DNA of 64,000 nt from Piscinibacter sp. XHJ-5 (lineage in GTDB: Bacteria; Pseudomonadota; Gammaproteobacteria; Burkholderiales; Burkholderiaceae_C). The notes under the pieces are model-generated. The model was not told where the DNA came from and did no database searches. It was given only the letters and a program-made list of their open reading frames with translations. Positions within the stretch are counted from its first letter, which is position 1; every line of letters begins with the position of its first letter. A program made the position numbers and the translations under genes. The stretch is taken from NCBI RefSeq assembly GCF_029855045.1, contig NZ_CP123228.1, forward strand, positions 372,001-436,000, read 5' to 3'. Positions 9,321 to 18,498 of the stretch are shown here, one piece after another.

Positions 9321-12300
9321 GCCGCCTTCTGCGCGCCACCGCGCCACTGCGCCATCAACCCGTCCCACTTGGGCCGCGCGGCCAACAGGTGCCGCTCCTT
9401 GACATGCCCGTATCCGCGGATGTCCTCCGGGATGCGGGCGATCTCGATGGCGAGCGGCAGGTTGGCGGCAGTCAATCCGCGCAGCAGCTCCTCGATGCAG
9501 TTGCGGTACTCCCCGATCAGCGCCCGCTCCATCTTGCGCTCCTCGGTGCGGCCGAACAGGTCGAGGGGCGTGCCGCGCAGGCCCTTCAGCTTGGCCAGCA
9601 CGCCGAAGGCCTTCAGCATCCAGGGGCCGTACGCTTGCTTGACCAGCTCGCCCTTGTCGTTCTTCTTCGCCACCAGCGGCGGCGCGAGGTGGTAGTTGAG
9701 CTTGTAGTCGCCCTCGAACTGCGACGCGATCTTGTCGAGGAAGGACTTGTCGGTGTGAAGCCGCGCCACCTCGTATTCGTCCTTGTAGGCCATCAGCTTG
9801 AACAGGTAGCGCGCCACCGCCTCGGTGAGCCTGGTCGACTGCAGCGGCTGCTCGGCGGCGCGCACCTTGTCGACGAAGGCCCGGTACTGCGTCGCATAGG
9901 CGCCGTCCTGGTAGCCGGTGAGGAATTCCACGCGCTGGCGGATCAGGTCGTCGAGGTTGGTCGACTTGCGCACGAACTGCACCACCTGCGCGGGCTTGAG
10001 CAGCGCCTGCACTGACGCCAGGTCGTGCGCGGCGCGGCGGCCCCATTCGAAGGCGGCCTTGTTGTTCTCGACCTGCACGCCGTTGAGCTCGATGGCGCGG
10101 ATCAGCGCCGCGTGCGTGAGCGGGATGCGGCCCTTCTGCCAGGCGTAGCCGAGCATCAGCGGATTGGCGTACAGCGAATCGCCGATCAGCTCCACCGCGA
10201 TCTGGTCGGCATCGAGCGCGCCGATGTTGGCCGCGCCGGCGGCCGCCGCGATTGCGCTCTCGCAGTGGCCGGCCGGGAACTGCCAGTTCGGGTTGCCGAC
10301 GAAGGCGGCCGTCGGCGAGCCGTGGGTGTTCAGCGCGACGAAGGTGCGGCCTTCGCGCATCGTCGCCAGGCTGCTCTTGTTCGCCGCGACGATGGGATCG
10401 CAGCCGATCACGACATCGGCTTCAGCCGTGCCGACCTTGGTCGTGTGGATCGCCTCCATGCGGTTGGCGATCTGGATGTGGCTCCACGTCGCGCCGCCCT
10501 TTTGCGCCAGGCCCGCGGCATCCTGCGTGACGATGCCCTTGCCCTCGATGTGCGCCGCCATGCCGAGCAGCTGTCCGATCGTGATGACCCCCGTGCCGCC
10601 GACGCCGGCCACGACGATGCCCCAGGCGGTCTCGGCCAGCGGCAGCGACGGCTCCGGGATGGCCGGCAGCGCGAACGGATCGGGCCGCGTCTTCGCGCCC
10701 TTCCTTGCGCTCTTGAGCGCGCCGCCCTCGACGGTGACGAAGCTCGGGCAGAAGCCGTTGACGCAGGAGTAGTCCTTGTTGCAGCTGTTCTGGTTGATGC
10801 GCCGCTTGCGGCCGAACTCGGTCTCCACCGGCTCGACCGACAGGCAGTTGCTCTTGACCGAGCAGTCGCCGCAGCCTTCGCACACCAGCTCGTTGATGAC
10901 CACGCGCTTGCTCGGCTCGACCAGGGTCCCGCGCTTGCGGCGGCGGCGCTTCTCGGTGGCGCAGGTCTGGTCGTAGATGATGGCCGTGGTGCCCTGGAGC
11001 TCGCGGTACTCGCGCTGGATGCGGTCGAGCTCGTCGCGGTGGTGCACCGTCACGCCGGCCAGCAGGTCGACGCCCTGGTACTTGGCCGGCTCGTCGGTCA
11101 CGATGCAAAGCCGGGAGACGCCTTCGGCCTTCAGGCTCTGCATGATCTGCAGCACCGAATGACCCTCGGGCCGCTCGCCCACCTGCTGCCCGCCGGTCAT
11201 CGCGACCGCGTCGTTGTAGAGGATCTTGTAGGTGATGTTGACGCCGGCCGCGATGCTTTGCCGGATGGCGAGCAGGCCGCTGTGGAAATAGGTGCCGTCG
11301 CCCAGGTTCGCGAAGATGTGCCGGTCGGTCGTGAACGGCGCCTGGCCGACCCAGGGAACTCCTTCGCCGCCCATCTGCGTGAAGGTCGACGTGGACCGGT
11401 CCATCCACACCACCATGTAGTGGCAGCCGATGCCGGCCACCGCGCGCGAGCCTTCGGGCACGCGGGTGCTCGTGTTGTGCGGGCAGCCGCTGCAGAACCA
11501 CGGCGTGCGGTCTCCGCTGGAGACTTCGAGCGCCTGCAGGCTGCGCTCCTTGGCTTCGATGATCGCGATGCGCGCATCCATGCGCGCGGCCGTGTCGGCG
11601 TCGACCCCGAGCTTCTTCAGCCGCTTGGCGATCGCCTTGGCGATGAGCGAAGGCGTGAGATCGGCTTGCGCGCGCAGCAGCCAGTGACGGCCCGGATTCG
11701 CATGCGACCACTCGCCGCCCGAGCTGTCGCCGTCGCTCTCGTCGAACTTGCCGAGCACCGTGGGCCGCACGTCGGGGCGCCAGTTGTAGAGCTCTTCCTT
11801 GAGCTGGTACTCGATGACCTGGCGCTTCTCCTCGACGACCAGGATCTCCTGCAGCCCGAGCGCGAAGTCGCGCGTGATGGTGGCCTCGAGCGGCCACACG
11901 ACGTTGACCTTGTGCAGCCGGATGCCCAGGCGCCGGCAGCTGTCATCGTCCAGGCCGAGGTCGTGCAGCGCCTGTCGCGTGTCGTTGTAGGCCTTGCCGC
12001 TGGCGATGAGGCCGAAGCGGTCGTTCGGGCCGCTGATGACGTTGTGATTGAGCTTGTTGGCGCGCACGTAGGCGAGGGCCGCGTACCACTTGTAGTCCAT
12101 CAGCCGCGCTTCCTGCTCCAGCGGCGGGTCGGGCCAGCGGATGTGCAGGCCGCCGGGCGGCATCTGGAAGTCCTCGGGCAGGACGATGTCGACGCGGTCC
12201 GGGTCAACGAAGACGCTGCTGGCGGATTCGACGATCTCCTGGATCGTCTTCATGCCCGACCACACGCCGGCGAAGCGGCTCAGCGCGAACGCGTGCAGGC

Positions 12301-12880
12301 CCATGTCGAGGATGTCCTGCACCGACGACGGGAAGAACACCGGCAGTCCGCAGGCCTTGAAGATGTGGTCGCTCTGGTGCGCCGCGGTGGAACTCTTGGC
12401 GATGTGGTCGTCGCCGGCGATCGCGATGACGCCGCCGTGCCGGGCCGTGCCTGCCATGTTGGCGTGCTTGAAGACGTCGGAGCAGCGGTCCACGCCCGGG
12501 CCCTTGCCGTACCAGATGCCGAAGACGCCGTCGAACTTCCTGCTCTGCGGATAGAGGTCGAGCTGCTGCGTGCCCCAGATGGCGGTGGCGCCGAGCTCTT
12601 CGTTGACCCCGGGCTGGAAGACGATGTTCTGCGCCGCCAGGTGCTTCTTCGCCGCCCAGAGCGCCTGGTCGTAGGTGCCCAGCGGCGAGCCGCGGTAGCC
12701 GCTGATGAAGCCCGCGGTGTTGAGGCCGGCGAACGCGTCGCGCTTGCGCTGCAGCATGGGCAGGCGCACCAGCGCCTGCACGCCGCTCATGAAGGCGCGG
12801 CCGTTCTCCAGGCTGTACTTGTCGTCCAGCGAGACGGTCTCGAGCGCCCTGCGGATCGACTCGGGCAGCGGTGCATTCAT
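9317..12880 (-). CDS. iorAB: Indolepyruvate:ferredoxin oxidoreductase, fused alpha-beta subunits
   Basis: A giant 1187-aa enzyme that oxidatively decarboxylates arylpyruvates to aryl-acetyl-CoA with ferredoxin as acceptor. Order of domains: N-terminal pyrimidine-binding domain (FISGYRGSPLGTYDQALW, residues about 56-75); TPP-binding domain with GDGTYFHSG and the NDAVAMTGGQ loop; a Cys-rich [4Fe-4S] insert starting at C667 (CEGCGDCSVKSNC, then CNKDYSCVNGFC); and a C-terminal gamma-type domain (VAGVGGTGVITIGQLLGMAA). This fused layout is typical of Proteobacteria, whereas archaea have separate IorA and IorB. The start at 12880 has GAGGAG about 9 nt upstream. It is divergent from an Lrp/AsnC regulator. 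Confidence 0.93.
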   Translation of the reverse strand: MNAPLPESIRRALETVSLDDKYSLENGRAFMSGVQALVRLPMLQRKRDAFAGLNTAGFISGYRGSPLGTYDQALWAAKKHLAAQNIVFQPGVNEELGATAIWGTQQLDLYPQSRKFDGVFGIWYGKGPGVDRCSDVFKHANMAGTARHGGVIAIAGDDHIAKSSTAAHQSDHIFKACGLPVFFPSSVQDILDMGLHAFALSRFAGVWSGMKTIQEIVESASSVFVDPDRVDIVLPEDFQMPPGGLHIRWPDPPLEQEARLMDYKWYAALAYVRANKLNHNVISGPNDRFGLIASGKAYNDTRQALHDLGLDDDSCRRLGIRLHKVNVVWPLEATITRDFALGLQEILVVEEKRQVIEYQLKEELYNWRPDVRPTVLGKFDESDGDSSGGEWSHANPGRHWLLRAQADLTPSLIAKAIAKRLKKLGVDADTAARMDARIAIIEAKERSLQALEVSSGDRTPWFCSGCPHNTSTRVPEGSRAVAGIGCHYMVVWMDRSTSTFTQMGGEGVPWVGQAPFTTDRHIFANLGDGTYFHSGLLAIRQSIAAGVNITYKILYNDAVAMTGGQQVGERPEGHSVLQIMQSLKAEGVSRLCIVTDEPAKYQGVDLLAGVTVHHRDELDRIQREYRELQGTTAIIYDQTCATEKRRRRKRGTLVEPSKRVVINELVCEGCGDCSVKSNCLSVEPVETEFGRKRRINQNSCNKDYSCVNGFCPSFVTVEGGALKSARKGAKTRPDPFALPAIPEPSLPLAETAWGIVVAGVGGTGVITIGQLLGMAAHIEGKGIVTQDAAGLAQKGGATWSHIQIANRMEAIHTTKVGTAEADVVIGCDPIVAANKSSLATMREGRTFVALNTHGSPTAAFVGNPNWQFPAGHCESAIAAAAGAANIGALDADQIAVELIGDSLYANPLMLGYAWQKGRIPLTHAALIRAIELNGVQVENNKAAFEWGRRAAHDLASVQALLKPAQVVQFVRKSTNLDDLIRQRVEFLTGYQDGAYATQYRAFVDKVRAAEQPLQSTRLTEAVARYLFKLMAYKDEYEVARLHTDKSFLDKIASQFEGDYKLNYHLAPPLVAKKNDKGELVKQAYGPWMLKAFGVLAKLKGLRGTPLDLFGRTEERKMERALIGEYRNCIEELLRGLTAANLPLAIEIARIPEDIRGYGHVKERHLLAARPKWDGLMAQWRGGAQKAA

Positions 12881-12969
12881 GGGCGGAGGCTCCTCGTAGC
12901 GAAGGCGACAAGTTTAGGATGGCGTGCCCTAGAAGTCTTTTCTTTCTGTGCCTGATATGCCGGGTCTTC

Positions 12970-12984
12970 AGCAATAATCTTGCT
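12970..12984. promoter_or_regulatory. Putative Lrp/AsnC-type operator
   Basis: AGCAATAATCTTGCT is an inverted repeat (AGCAA, 5-nt spacer, TTGCT) in the 127-bp region between iorAB and the Lrp-like gene, 23 bp before the latter's ATG. The symmetry extends imperfectly outwards (CTTCAGCAA ... TTGCTGTGAAG). Lrp-family proteins bind such 15-bp dyads; assignment is by position. Confidence 0.45.
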
Positions 12985-13007
12985 GTGAAGAACGGCAGAT
13001 CGGAAGA

Positions 13008-13544
13008 ATGAAGCCAAAACCAACCCTGGCCAGGAGCGAGCCGGCCGACACGGCGGAGCCGCACGGCGCAACGCTGGACCGCTACGACATCGCGATCCTG
13101 CGCGAGCTGCAGGCCGACGCGCGGCTGTCCAACACCGAGCTCGCGTCGCGCATCGGGCTCTCGGCGGCGCCCACCTGGCGGCGCGTCAAGTGGCTGGAGG
13201 AGCAGCGCTACATCACCGGCTACCGCGCGGAGATCGATCGCCGCCGCATCGGCCTGGGCGTGCTCGCGTTCGTGCGCGTCGATGCGATGCGCAACACCGC
13301 CGCCGACACGCGCGCGCTGGAAGACGCGATCCGCACCATCCCCGAGGTGATCTCGTGCCACTACATCTCGGGATCGGGGACCTTCGAGCTGCAGGTGATG
13401 ACGACCGACCTCGACGCGTTCTCCCGCCTGTCGCTGGAGACGCTGCTGAACCTGCCCAACGTGAAGGACCTGCACACCAGCTTCTCGCTCGGCGAAGTGA
13501 AGAGCGGCGGCGCGCTGCCGCTGGGCCACCTGCGGGCGGGCTGA
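13008..13544 (+). CDS. Lrp/AsnC-family transcriptional regulator
   Basis: A 178-aa regulator. After a 22-residue polar extension come the HTH (LDRYDIAILRELQADARLSN, then ELASRIGLSAAPTWRRVKWL) and the RAM/AsnC ligand-binding domain (TIPEVISCHYISGSGTFELQ). It is divergent from iorAB, which suggests it senses an amino acid such as Phe, Trp or Tyr and controls arylpyruvate oxidation. ATG 13008 follows GGAAGA. The diguanylate cyclase gene begins only 1 nt after the stop, so the two may be cotranscribed. Confidence 0.9.
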   Translation: MKPKPTLARSEPADTAEPHGATLDRYDIAILRELQADARLSNTELASRIGLSAAPTWRRVKWLEEQRYITGYRAEIDRRRIGLGVLAFVRVDAMRNTAADTRALEDAIRTIPEVISCHYISGSGTFELQVMTTDLDAFSRLSLETLLNLPNVKDLHTSFSLGEVKSGGALPLGHLRAG

Positions 13545-13545
13545 C

Positions 13546-14631
13546 ATGCTGGACCGCCTGCTCGGCCAAGAGCCGCGCCAGCGCATCCGCCTCCTGCGGA
13601 CCTCGATCGCGATGCTGCTGATGGGCGCGAGCGCGGCCGGGGTCCTCTACCTGGCGTGGGCCGGCGTCACGCCGCGGGCGCAGGCGCTGTGGTGGACCTT
13701 GCTGACGCTGGGCAGCTTCATCGGGTTCTTCGCCCTGATCCGCAGCGGCTTGAACCGGCGTTTCGCCGACCCCTCGCTCACGGTGGCGCAGATGGTCGTC
13801 GCGTTGCTGAGCAGCGTGTGGGCGTACGCGATCGTCGGCCCGGGCCGCGGCGCGGTGTTCCCCACGCCGATCGTGGTGCTGATGTTCGGCATGTATTCGC
13901 TGCGGCCGCGCACGGTGCAGCGCCTGGCCTGGCTGGCCATCGCGCTGTTCGGCGCGACCATGACGACGATGGCGCTGCGCGACCCCGCGGTCTACGCGCC
14001 GCGCATCGAGGTCGTGCACTTCTTCGTGCTGTCGGTGATGCTGCTCGCGGTCGGGACGCTGGCGGGCCAGCTCAGCCGGCTGCGCCAGCGGCTGCGCTCG
14101 CAGAAGGCGGAGCTCGTCAAGGCGCTGGAGCGCATCCAGGACCTCGCCACGCGCGACGAGCTCACCGGCCTCATCAACCGTCGCTCCATGCAGGAGGTGC
14201 TGCAGCTCGAGCACCAGCGCTGCGTGCGCTCGGGCCATCCGTTCTGCGTCGTGATGGTCGACCTGGATCACTTCAAGCACATCAACGACACGCTGGGCCA
14301 TGCGGCCGGTGACGCCGTGCTGCGCGCCTTCGCCGCCGAGGCTCGTGCGGTCATTCGCGTGTCGGACGTGCTGGGCCGATGGGGCGGCGAGGAGTTCCTG
14401 CTGCTGATGACCGACACCCGGGGCTGGCTGGCCCGGCAGGGGGTCGAGCGGCTGCGCGAGCGCGTCGCGGCGTTGCATCCGGCGGTCGGCGCCTCTTCTC
14501 TGCAGCTCACGCTGTCGGCGGGGCTGGCCGAGCACCGCGCCGGCGAGCCGCTCGCCGACACCATCGCGCGCGCCGACCAGGCGGTGTATGCGGCCAAGGC
14601 CCAGGGACGCAACCGCGTGGTGCTGATGTAG
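13546..14631 (+). CDS. Membrane-anchored diguanylate cyclase (GGEEF)
   Basis: Makes cyclic di-GMP from two GTP. The 361-aa protein has about six N-terminal hydrophobic helices (residues 20-185) with no recognisable sensor family, a short coiled coil (LSRLRQRLRSQKAELVKALE) and a C-terminal GGDEF domain. The active site is GGEEF at residues 280-284, and an intact inhibitory I-site RVSD (271-274) lies five residues upstream, so the enzyme should be active and feedback-inhibited. The substrate-binding blocks DLDHFKHINDTLGHAAGD and DQAVYAAKAQGRN are conserved. Nothing marks the signal sensed. It follows the Lrp-like gene directly. Confidence 0.93.
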   Translation: MLDRLLGQEPRQRIRLLRTSIAMLLMGASAAGVLYLAWAGVTPRAQALWWTLLTLGSFIGFFALIRSGLNRRFADPSLTVAQMVVALLSSVWAYAIVGPGRGAVFPTPIVVLMFGMYSLRPRTVQRLAWLAIALFGATMTTMALRDPAVYAPRIEVVHFFVLSVMLLAVGTLAGQLSRLRQRLRSQKAELVKALERIQDLATRDELTGLINRRSMQEVLQLEHQRCVRSGHPFCVVMVDLDHFKHINDTLGHAAGDAVLRAFAAEARAVIRVSDVLGRWGGEEFLLLMTDTRGWLARQGVERLRERVAALHPAVGASSLQLTLSAGLAEHRAGEPLADTIARADQAVYAAKAQGRNRVVLM

Positions 14632-14669
14632 CTCGGGCATGTCGTTTGCCAGTGGTGCGCAGCCCATTC

Positions 14670-15962
14670 ATGGACACCGCACAGCACACCGCCGAAGAAA
14701 AGCCTCGCTCGGGCGTGCCGTCCTTCCTTCGCAAGGTCGGCCCGGGCATCGTGACCGGCGCCGCTGACGACGATCCGTCCGGCATCGCGACCTATACCCA
14801 GGCCGGCGCGCAGTTCGGCACAGGCGTGCTGTGGACGGTGTTCCTCACGATGCCGTTCATGATCGCGATCCAGCTCGTCAGCGCGCGCATCGGACGTCAA
14901 TCGGGCAAGGGCATCGTCGCCAACCTCAAGACGCAGGCACCGCGCGGCTTCGTCTACGCCATCGTCGCGCTGCTGCTCATCGCCAACACCATCAACATCG
15001 CCGCCGACATCGCGGCGATGGGCGCCGGGCTCGAGCTGGTGATCGGCGGCGCGCCGCAGGTCCATGCGCTGCTGTTCGGCGTGGCGACCGTGCTGCTGCA
15101 GGTGTTCGTGCCGTACCGGCGGCTCGCGCCCATCCTGAAGTGGCTGACCTTGAGCCTGTTCGTCTACGTCGGCGCGGCGTTCACGATCCGCATTCCCTGG
15201 GGCCAGGTGCTGCACGACCTGGTGGTGCCGCAGATCGTGCCGACGTCCGCGTTCTGGATGACGCTGGTGGCCATCTTCGGCACCACCATCTCGCCGTACC
15301 TCTTCTTCTGGCAGGCGTCGCAGGAGGTCGAGGAGATGCAGCAGCAGGGCATCCGCCCCAGGCGCGAGAAGCTGCGCCACATCTACCGCGCGATCCAGCG
15401 GATGCGCATCGACACCGTGATCGGCATGCTGTTCTCGAACACGATCGCCTTCTTCGTGATGCTGATGGGCGCGGTCGTGCTGCATGCGGGCGGACAGACC
15501 GACGTCGCGACCGCGGCGCAGGCCGCCCAGGCGCTGCGCCCGCTCGCGGGGGACCTGGCGTTCTCGCTGTTCGCCGTCGGCATCATCGCCACCGGCATGC
15601 TGGCCGTTCCGGTGCTCGCGTCGTCGGCCGCGTACGCCGTGGCCGAGGCCTTCGGCTGGCCCGAGGGGCTGGAGCGGCATTGGCGCGAGGCGCGCGGCTT
15701 CTATGGGATCGTGATCGTCGCCACCCTGGTCGGCACGCTGCTGGGCTTCACGCCGATCAACCCGATGAAGGCTCTGGTGTGGGCGGCGGTGATCAACGGC
15801 GTGGTCGCCGTGCCCATCATGGCCGCGATGATGCTGCTGGCCGCCAATCCGGAAGTGATGGGACCGCTGGTGGTGCGGCGGCACACGCGAGTGCTCGGCT
15901 GGGGCGCGGTCGGCGTGATGGCGGCGGCGGTGGTGATGATGGGGCGCGACATGATGGGCTGA
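14670..15962 (+). CDS. Nramp-family-like membrane transporter with altered metal site
   Basis: A 430-aa protein with about 11 transmembrane helices in the Nramp fold. The helix-1 motif that is DPGN in canonical Mn/Fe transporters reads DDDPSGIATY here, and the helix-6 motif MPH appears replaced by TISPYLFFWQ. The metal-coordinating Asn and Met are therefore missing while the fold is kept. This places it in a divergent Nramp clade whose substrate I cannot name (Mg, other cations or not a metal at all). ATG 14670 is preceded by no strong Shine-Dalgarno. It lies 38 bp after the cyclase gene and 112 bp before cyanase. Confidence 0.85.
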   Translation: MDTAQHTAEEKPRSGVPSFLRKVGPGIVTGAADDDPSGIATYTQAGAQFGTGVLWTVFLTMPFMIAIQLVSARIGRQSGKGIVANLKTQAPRGFVYAIVALLLIANTINIAADIAAMGAGLELVIGGAPQVHALLFGVATVLLQVFVPYRRLAPILKWLTLSLFVYVGAAFTIRIPWGQVLHDLVVPQIVPTSAFWMTLVAIFGTTISPYLFFWQASQEVEEMQQQGIRPRREKLRHIYRAIQRMRIDTVIGMLFSNTIAFFVMLMGAVVLHAGGQTDVATAAQAAQALRPLAGDLAFSLFAVGIIATGMLAVPVLASSAAYAVAEAFGWPEGLERHWREARGFYGIVIVATLVGTLLGFTPINPMKALVWAAVINGVVAVPIMAAMMLLAANPEVMGPLVVRRHTRVLGWGAVGVMAAAVVMMGRDMMG

Positions 15963-16074
15963 GCGCGTGGCATGGCGCTTGCACCGGCGAGTCCGGCCCG
16001 GCAGGTGCACCGAACGAGTGCTCGGCTCGCGGCCGCGTCTTCATCACGCTTTCCACCGGCGAGGAGCCACCGTC

Positions 16075-16518
16075 ATGAGCCGTCTCGAAGTCACCGAGAA
16101 GATCGTCGCGACCAAGGTCGCCAAGGGCCTCAAGTGGGCCGACGTGGCCCGCAAGGTCGGGCTGAGCAAGGAATGGACGACCGCCGCGTGCCTCGGCCAG
16201 ATGACGCTGACGGCCGAGCAGGCCCAGGTCGTCGGCGAGATCTTCGGCCTCACGGACGCCGAGCAGAAGTGGTTGATGGTCGTGCCGTACAAGGGCTCGC
16301 TGCCGACGGCGGTGCCCAGCGATCCGCTGATCTACCGCTTCCACGAGCTCGTCAGCGTGTACGGCACCACGTTCAAGGAGCTGATCCACGAGGAATTCGG
16401 CGACGGCATCATGAGCGCGATCGATTTCAGGATGGACCTCAAGCGCGAGCCGCATGCCGCCGGCGACCGCGTGAACATCGTCATGAGCGGCAAGTTCCTG
16501 CCGTACAAGACCTACTGA
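16075..16518 (+). CDS. cynS: Cyanate hydratase (cyanase)
   Basis: Decomposes cyanate with bicarbonate to CO2 and carbamate, which breaks down to ammonia and CO2. The 147-aa protein has the N-terminal helical domain (KGLKWADVARKVGLSKEWTT) and the catalytic C-terminal domain with R88, E91 and S114, equivalent to the classical Arg96/Glu99/Ser122 triad and with the same spacing. ATG 16075 follows GAGGAG. No carbonic anhydrase (cynT) or cyanate transporter is adjacent, although the Nramp-like protein lies just upstream. Its 3' end is 12 bp from the convergent methyltransferase. Confidence 0.95.
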   Translation: MSRLEVTEKIVATKVAKGLKWADVARKVGLSKEWTTAACLGQMTLTAEQAQVVGEIFGLTDAEQKWLMVVPYKGSLPTAVPSDPLIYRFHELVSVYGTTFKELIHEEFGDGIMSAIDFRMDLKREPHAAGDRVNIVMSGKFLPYKTY

Positions 16519-16530
16519 CACCGACGCGCC

Positions 16531-17316
16531 TCACAGGCGGATCAGGTGCGCATCGACGCGATGCCACACCGTGAACCGCGGCGGCGCGATGCGCTCGAGC
16601 AGGCGCGCATGCTCGGCGTCGAACGCCTCCACCTCGTCGGCTGACAAGGTCGCGCCGACCCCGCGGCAGGCCCGCATGCGGCCGCGCCACGCTTCGCGCG
16701 TGAACGGCACTGCCTCGTCGAACCAGAACATCGCCGCCACCTGCGCGCGCCCGACCGTCCAGGACGGCACGCTCGGCACCCGGCCGTCCCAGTGCGCGCC
16801 CTGCCACGCCGGGTTGAAGTGCAGCACCAGCTGCTCGCTGGCGCGCGCCAGCGCGTCCGCTTGCGGCAGCCAGCTGAAATGCGTGGTCACCAGCATGCCG
16901 CCGGGCCTCAGCACGCGCCTGAGCTCCGTGCAGGTGCGCTCGACATCGAAGTACATCCAGCATTGGCTCGCCGTGACGACGTCGAAGCTCGCGTCGGGGT
17001 GCGGGCAGGCCTCGGCCGGCGCCACCTGGAAGTCGATCGACAGCCCGTCGCGCTGCGCCTGCTCCTGCGCCGCTGCGATCTGCCCGGCCGCGATGTCGGT
17101 GCCGGCGACGACGGCACCCCGGCGGGCGAACTCGCGCGCGACCAGTCCCGTGCCGGTGCCGATGTCGAGCAGACGCTGGCCAGGCAGCCCGATGCCCAGC
17201 AAGGACAGCATGTCGTACAGCCGCTGCGGCGGTCCGGGACGGTGCGCGGCGTAGTCGCCGGACGTCCGGCTCCAGTCGATGTGCCGACCGGGATCGATGG
17301 CGCTCGGGTCGTGCAT
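16531..17316 (-). CDS. Class I SAM-dependent methyltransferase
   Basis: A 261-aa methyltransferase of the Methyltransf_11/UbiE-like type. The SAM-binding motif I is LLDIGTGTGLVAREFARRG (residues about 49-67), the acidic end of beta-2 is VAGTDIAAGQ and motif IV is SFDVVTASQCWMYFD. Substrate is unknown. It begins 15 bp after the end of mltA on the same strand and is probably read through from it. Confidence 0.85.
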   Translation of the reverse strand: MHDPSAIDPGRHIDWSRTSGDYAAHRPGPPQRLYDMLSLLGIGLPGQRLLDIGTGTGLVAREFARRGAVVAGTDIAAGQIAAAQEQAQRDGLSIDFQVAPAEACPHPDASFDVVTASQCWMYFDVERTCTELRRVLRPGGMLVTTHFSWLPQADALARASEQLVLHFNPAWQGAHWDGRVPSVPSWTVGRAQVAAMFWFDEAVPFTREAWRGRMRACRGVGATLSADEVEAFDAEHARLLERIAPPRFTVWHRVDAHLIRL

Positions 17317-17331
17317 GGCGCGTCCGGGGCC

Positions 17332-18498
17332 CTACGGCTGGCGCGGCCAGAGGACCCACATGCGCAGCGGCTGCTTCATGCGGCCCGCCTGCTGCTCGGC
17401 CTGCTCGCCCCAGCCCCAGAAATAGTCGGCGCGCACGCCACCGGTGATGGCGCTGCCGGTGTCCTGGGCCATCACGACGCGGCGCAGCGGCGTCGCTGTC
17501 AGCGGCTCGGTGGTGTCCAGCCACACGGGCGTGCCGTACGGCACGCTCAACGGGTCGACGGCGATCGAGCGGCCGGGGGTCAGCGGCACGCCTTGCGCGC
17601 CGCGCGGCCCGAGCGCCGGATCGGGCAGCGGCTCCTCGCGGAAGAACACGACGCGCGGATTGCTCCACAGCAGCTCCTGGACGCGCCGCGGGTTCTTGCG
17701 CGCCCAGCCCTTGATCGCCGGCCACGATGCCTGGTCGGTCGCCAGCTCGCCCTGCTCGATCAGCCATTTGCCGACCGACTTGTACGGCTGCTCGTTGTGG
17801 CCGGCGAAGGCCATGCGCACGAGCTTGCGGCTGCCGTCGGACTCGGTGAGCTGCAGCCGTCCGGAACCCTGGATCTGCAGGATCAGCACGTCCATCGGGT
17901 CGGTGACGAAGGCCAGCTCGCGCCCGCGCAGACCGGCCTTCGCCGCGGGCAGGGTGTCGAGCTGCTCGCGCGTCCAGTAGGGCTTGCGCGCGGCCAGGTC
18001 GGCAGGCGGCTGGTGCAGCGGAACGCGATAGCTCCCACGCGGCGTGCGGCTGGCCTCCACCAAAGGCTCGAAGTAGCCGGTGACGAGTCCCTCGGCGCCG
18101 TTGTCGAGCGACTCCACGCGCCACGGCTGCAGGTGCTGCTGCAGCCACTCGCGCGCGGCGGCATCCGAGGCCGGCGCCGCGCTGCGGGCCTGCGCGCACA
18201 GCCGCGTCCATTCGGGCGCCGGCTTGTCGCAGCTGCGCAGGAGCGCGGGCCACAGCTCGGCAGTGCGGTCGTCATACCAGCCGGGCAGGTCGAGCCAGTC
18301 GACGGCGATCCAGCGCGAACGCGGGCGCGTCAGCGTCGCGGCATCGCGAGGACCGGCAGGCGCGGCAGCAGGTGACGTCGCCGGCGCGGGCGACTTGTCG
18401 ACGACCGGCGGGGGCGATGGCGGCAGCGGCGTCGAGCACGCTGCGAGCACTCCTAGAATCGCGGTCCACGCGGCTCGTCGGAACGACTTCAACATCAT
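17332..18498 (-). CDS. mltA: Membrane-bound lytic murein transglycosylase A (lipoprotein)
   Basis: Cleaves the MurNAc-GlcNAc bond of peptidoglycan with 1,6-anhydro ring formation. The 388-aa precursor has a lipoprotein signal (basic start, hydrophobic run, GVLAAC with C21 lipidated), a Pro/Ala linker, the MltA barrel domain (VTGYFEPLVEASRT, ELAFVTDPMDVLILQIQGSG) and a C-terminal 3D domain with the catalytic Asp in VMAQDTGSAITGGVRADYFW. Two adjacent ATG codons (18498 and 18495) are possible starts. The 5' end overlaps the start codon of the tiny divergent membrane-protein gene. Confidence 0.92.
   Translation of the reverse strand: MMLKSFRRAAWTAILGVLAACSTPLPPSPPPVVDKSPAPATSPAAAPAGPRDAATLTRPRSRWIAVDWLDLPGWYDDRTAELWPALLRSCDKPAPEWTRLCAQARSAAPASDAAAREWLQQHLQPWRVESLDNGAEGLVTGYFEPLVEASRTPRGSYRVPLHQPPADLAARKPYWTREQLDTLPAAKAGLRGRELAFVTDPMDVLILQIQGSGRLQLTESDGSRKLVRMAFAGHNEQPYKSVGKWLIEQGELATDQASWPAIKGWARKNPRRVQELLWSNPRVVFFREEPLPDPALGPRGAQGVPLTPGRSIAVDPLSVPYGTPVWLDTTEPLTATPLRRVVMAQDTGSAITGGVRADYFWGWGEQAEQQAGRMKQPLRMWVLWPRQP

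Noticed and set aside
10025..12955. A 976-codon open frame on the plus strand opposite the indolepyruvate oxidoreductase gene.
   Set aside because: It is a GC-skew shadow: its product is low-complexity (rich in Ala, Arg, Asp, Val, His), has no recognisable domain, and the opposite strand carries a full, well-conserved enzyme.
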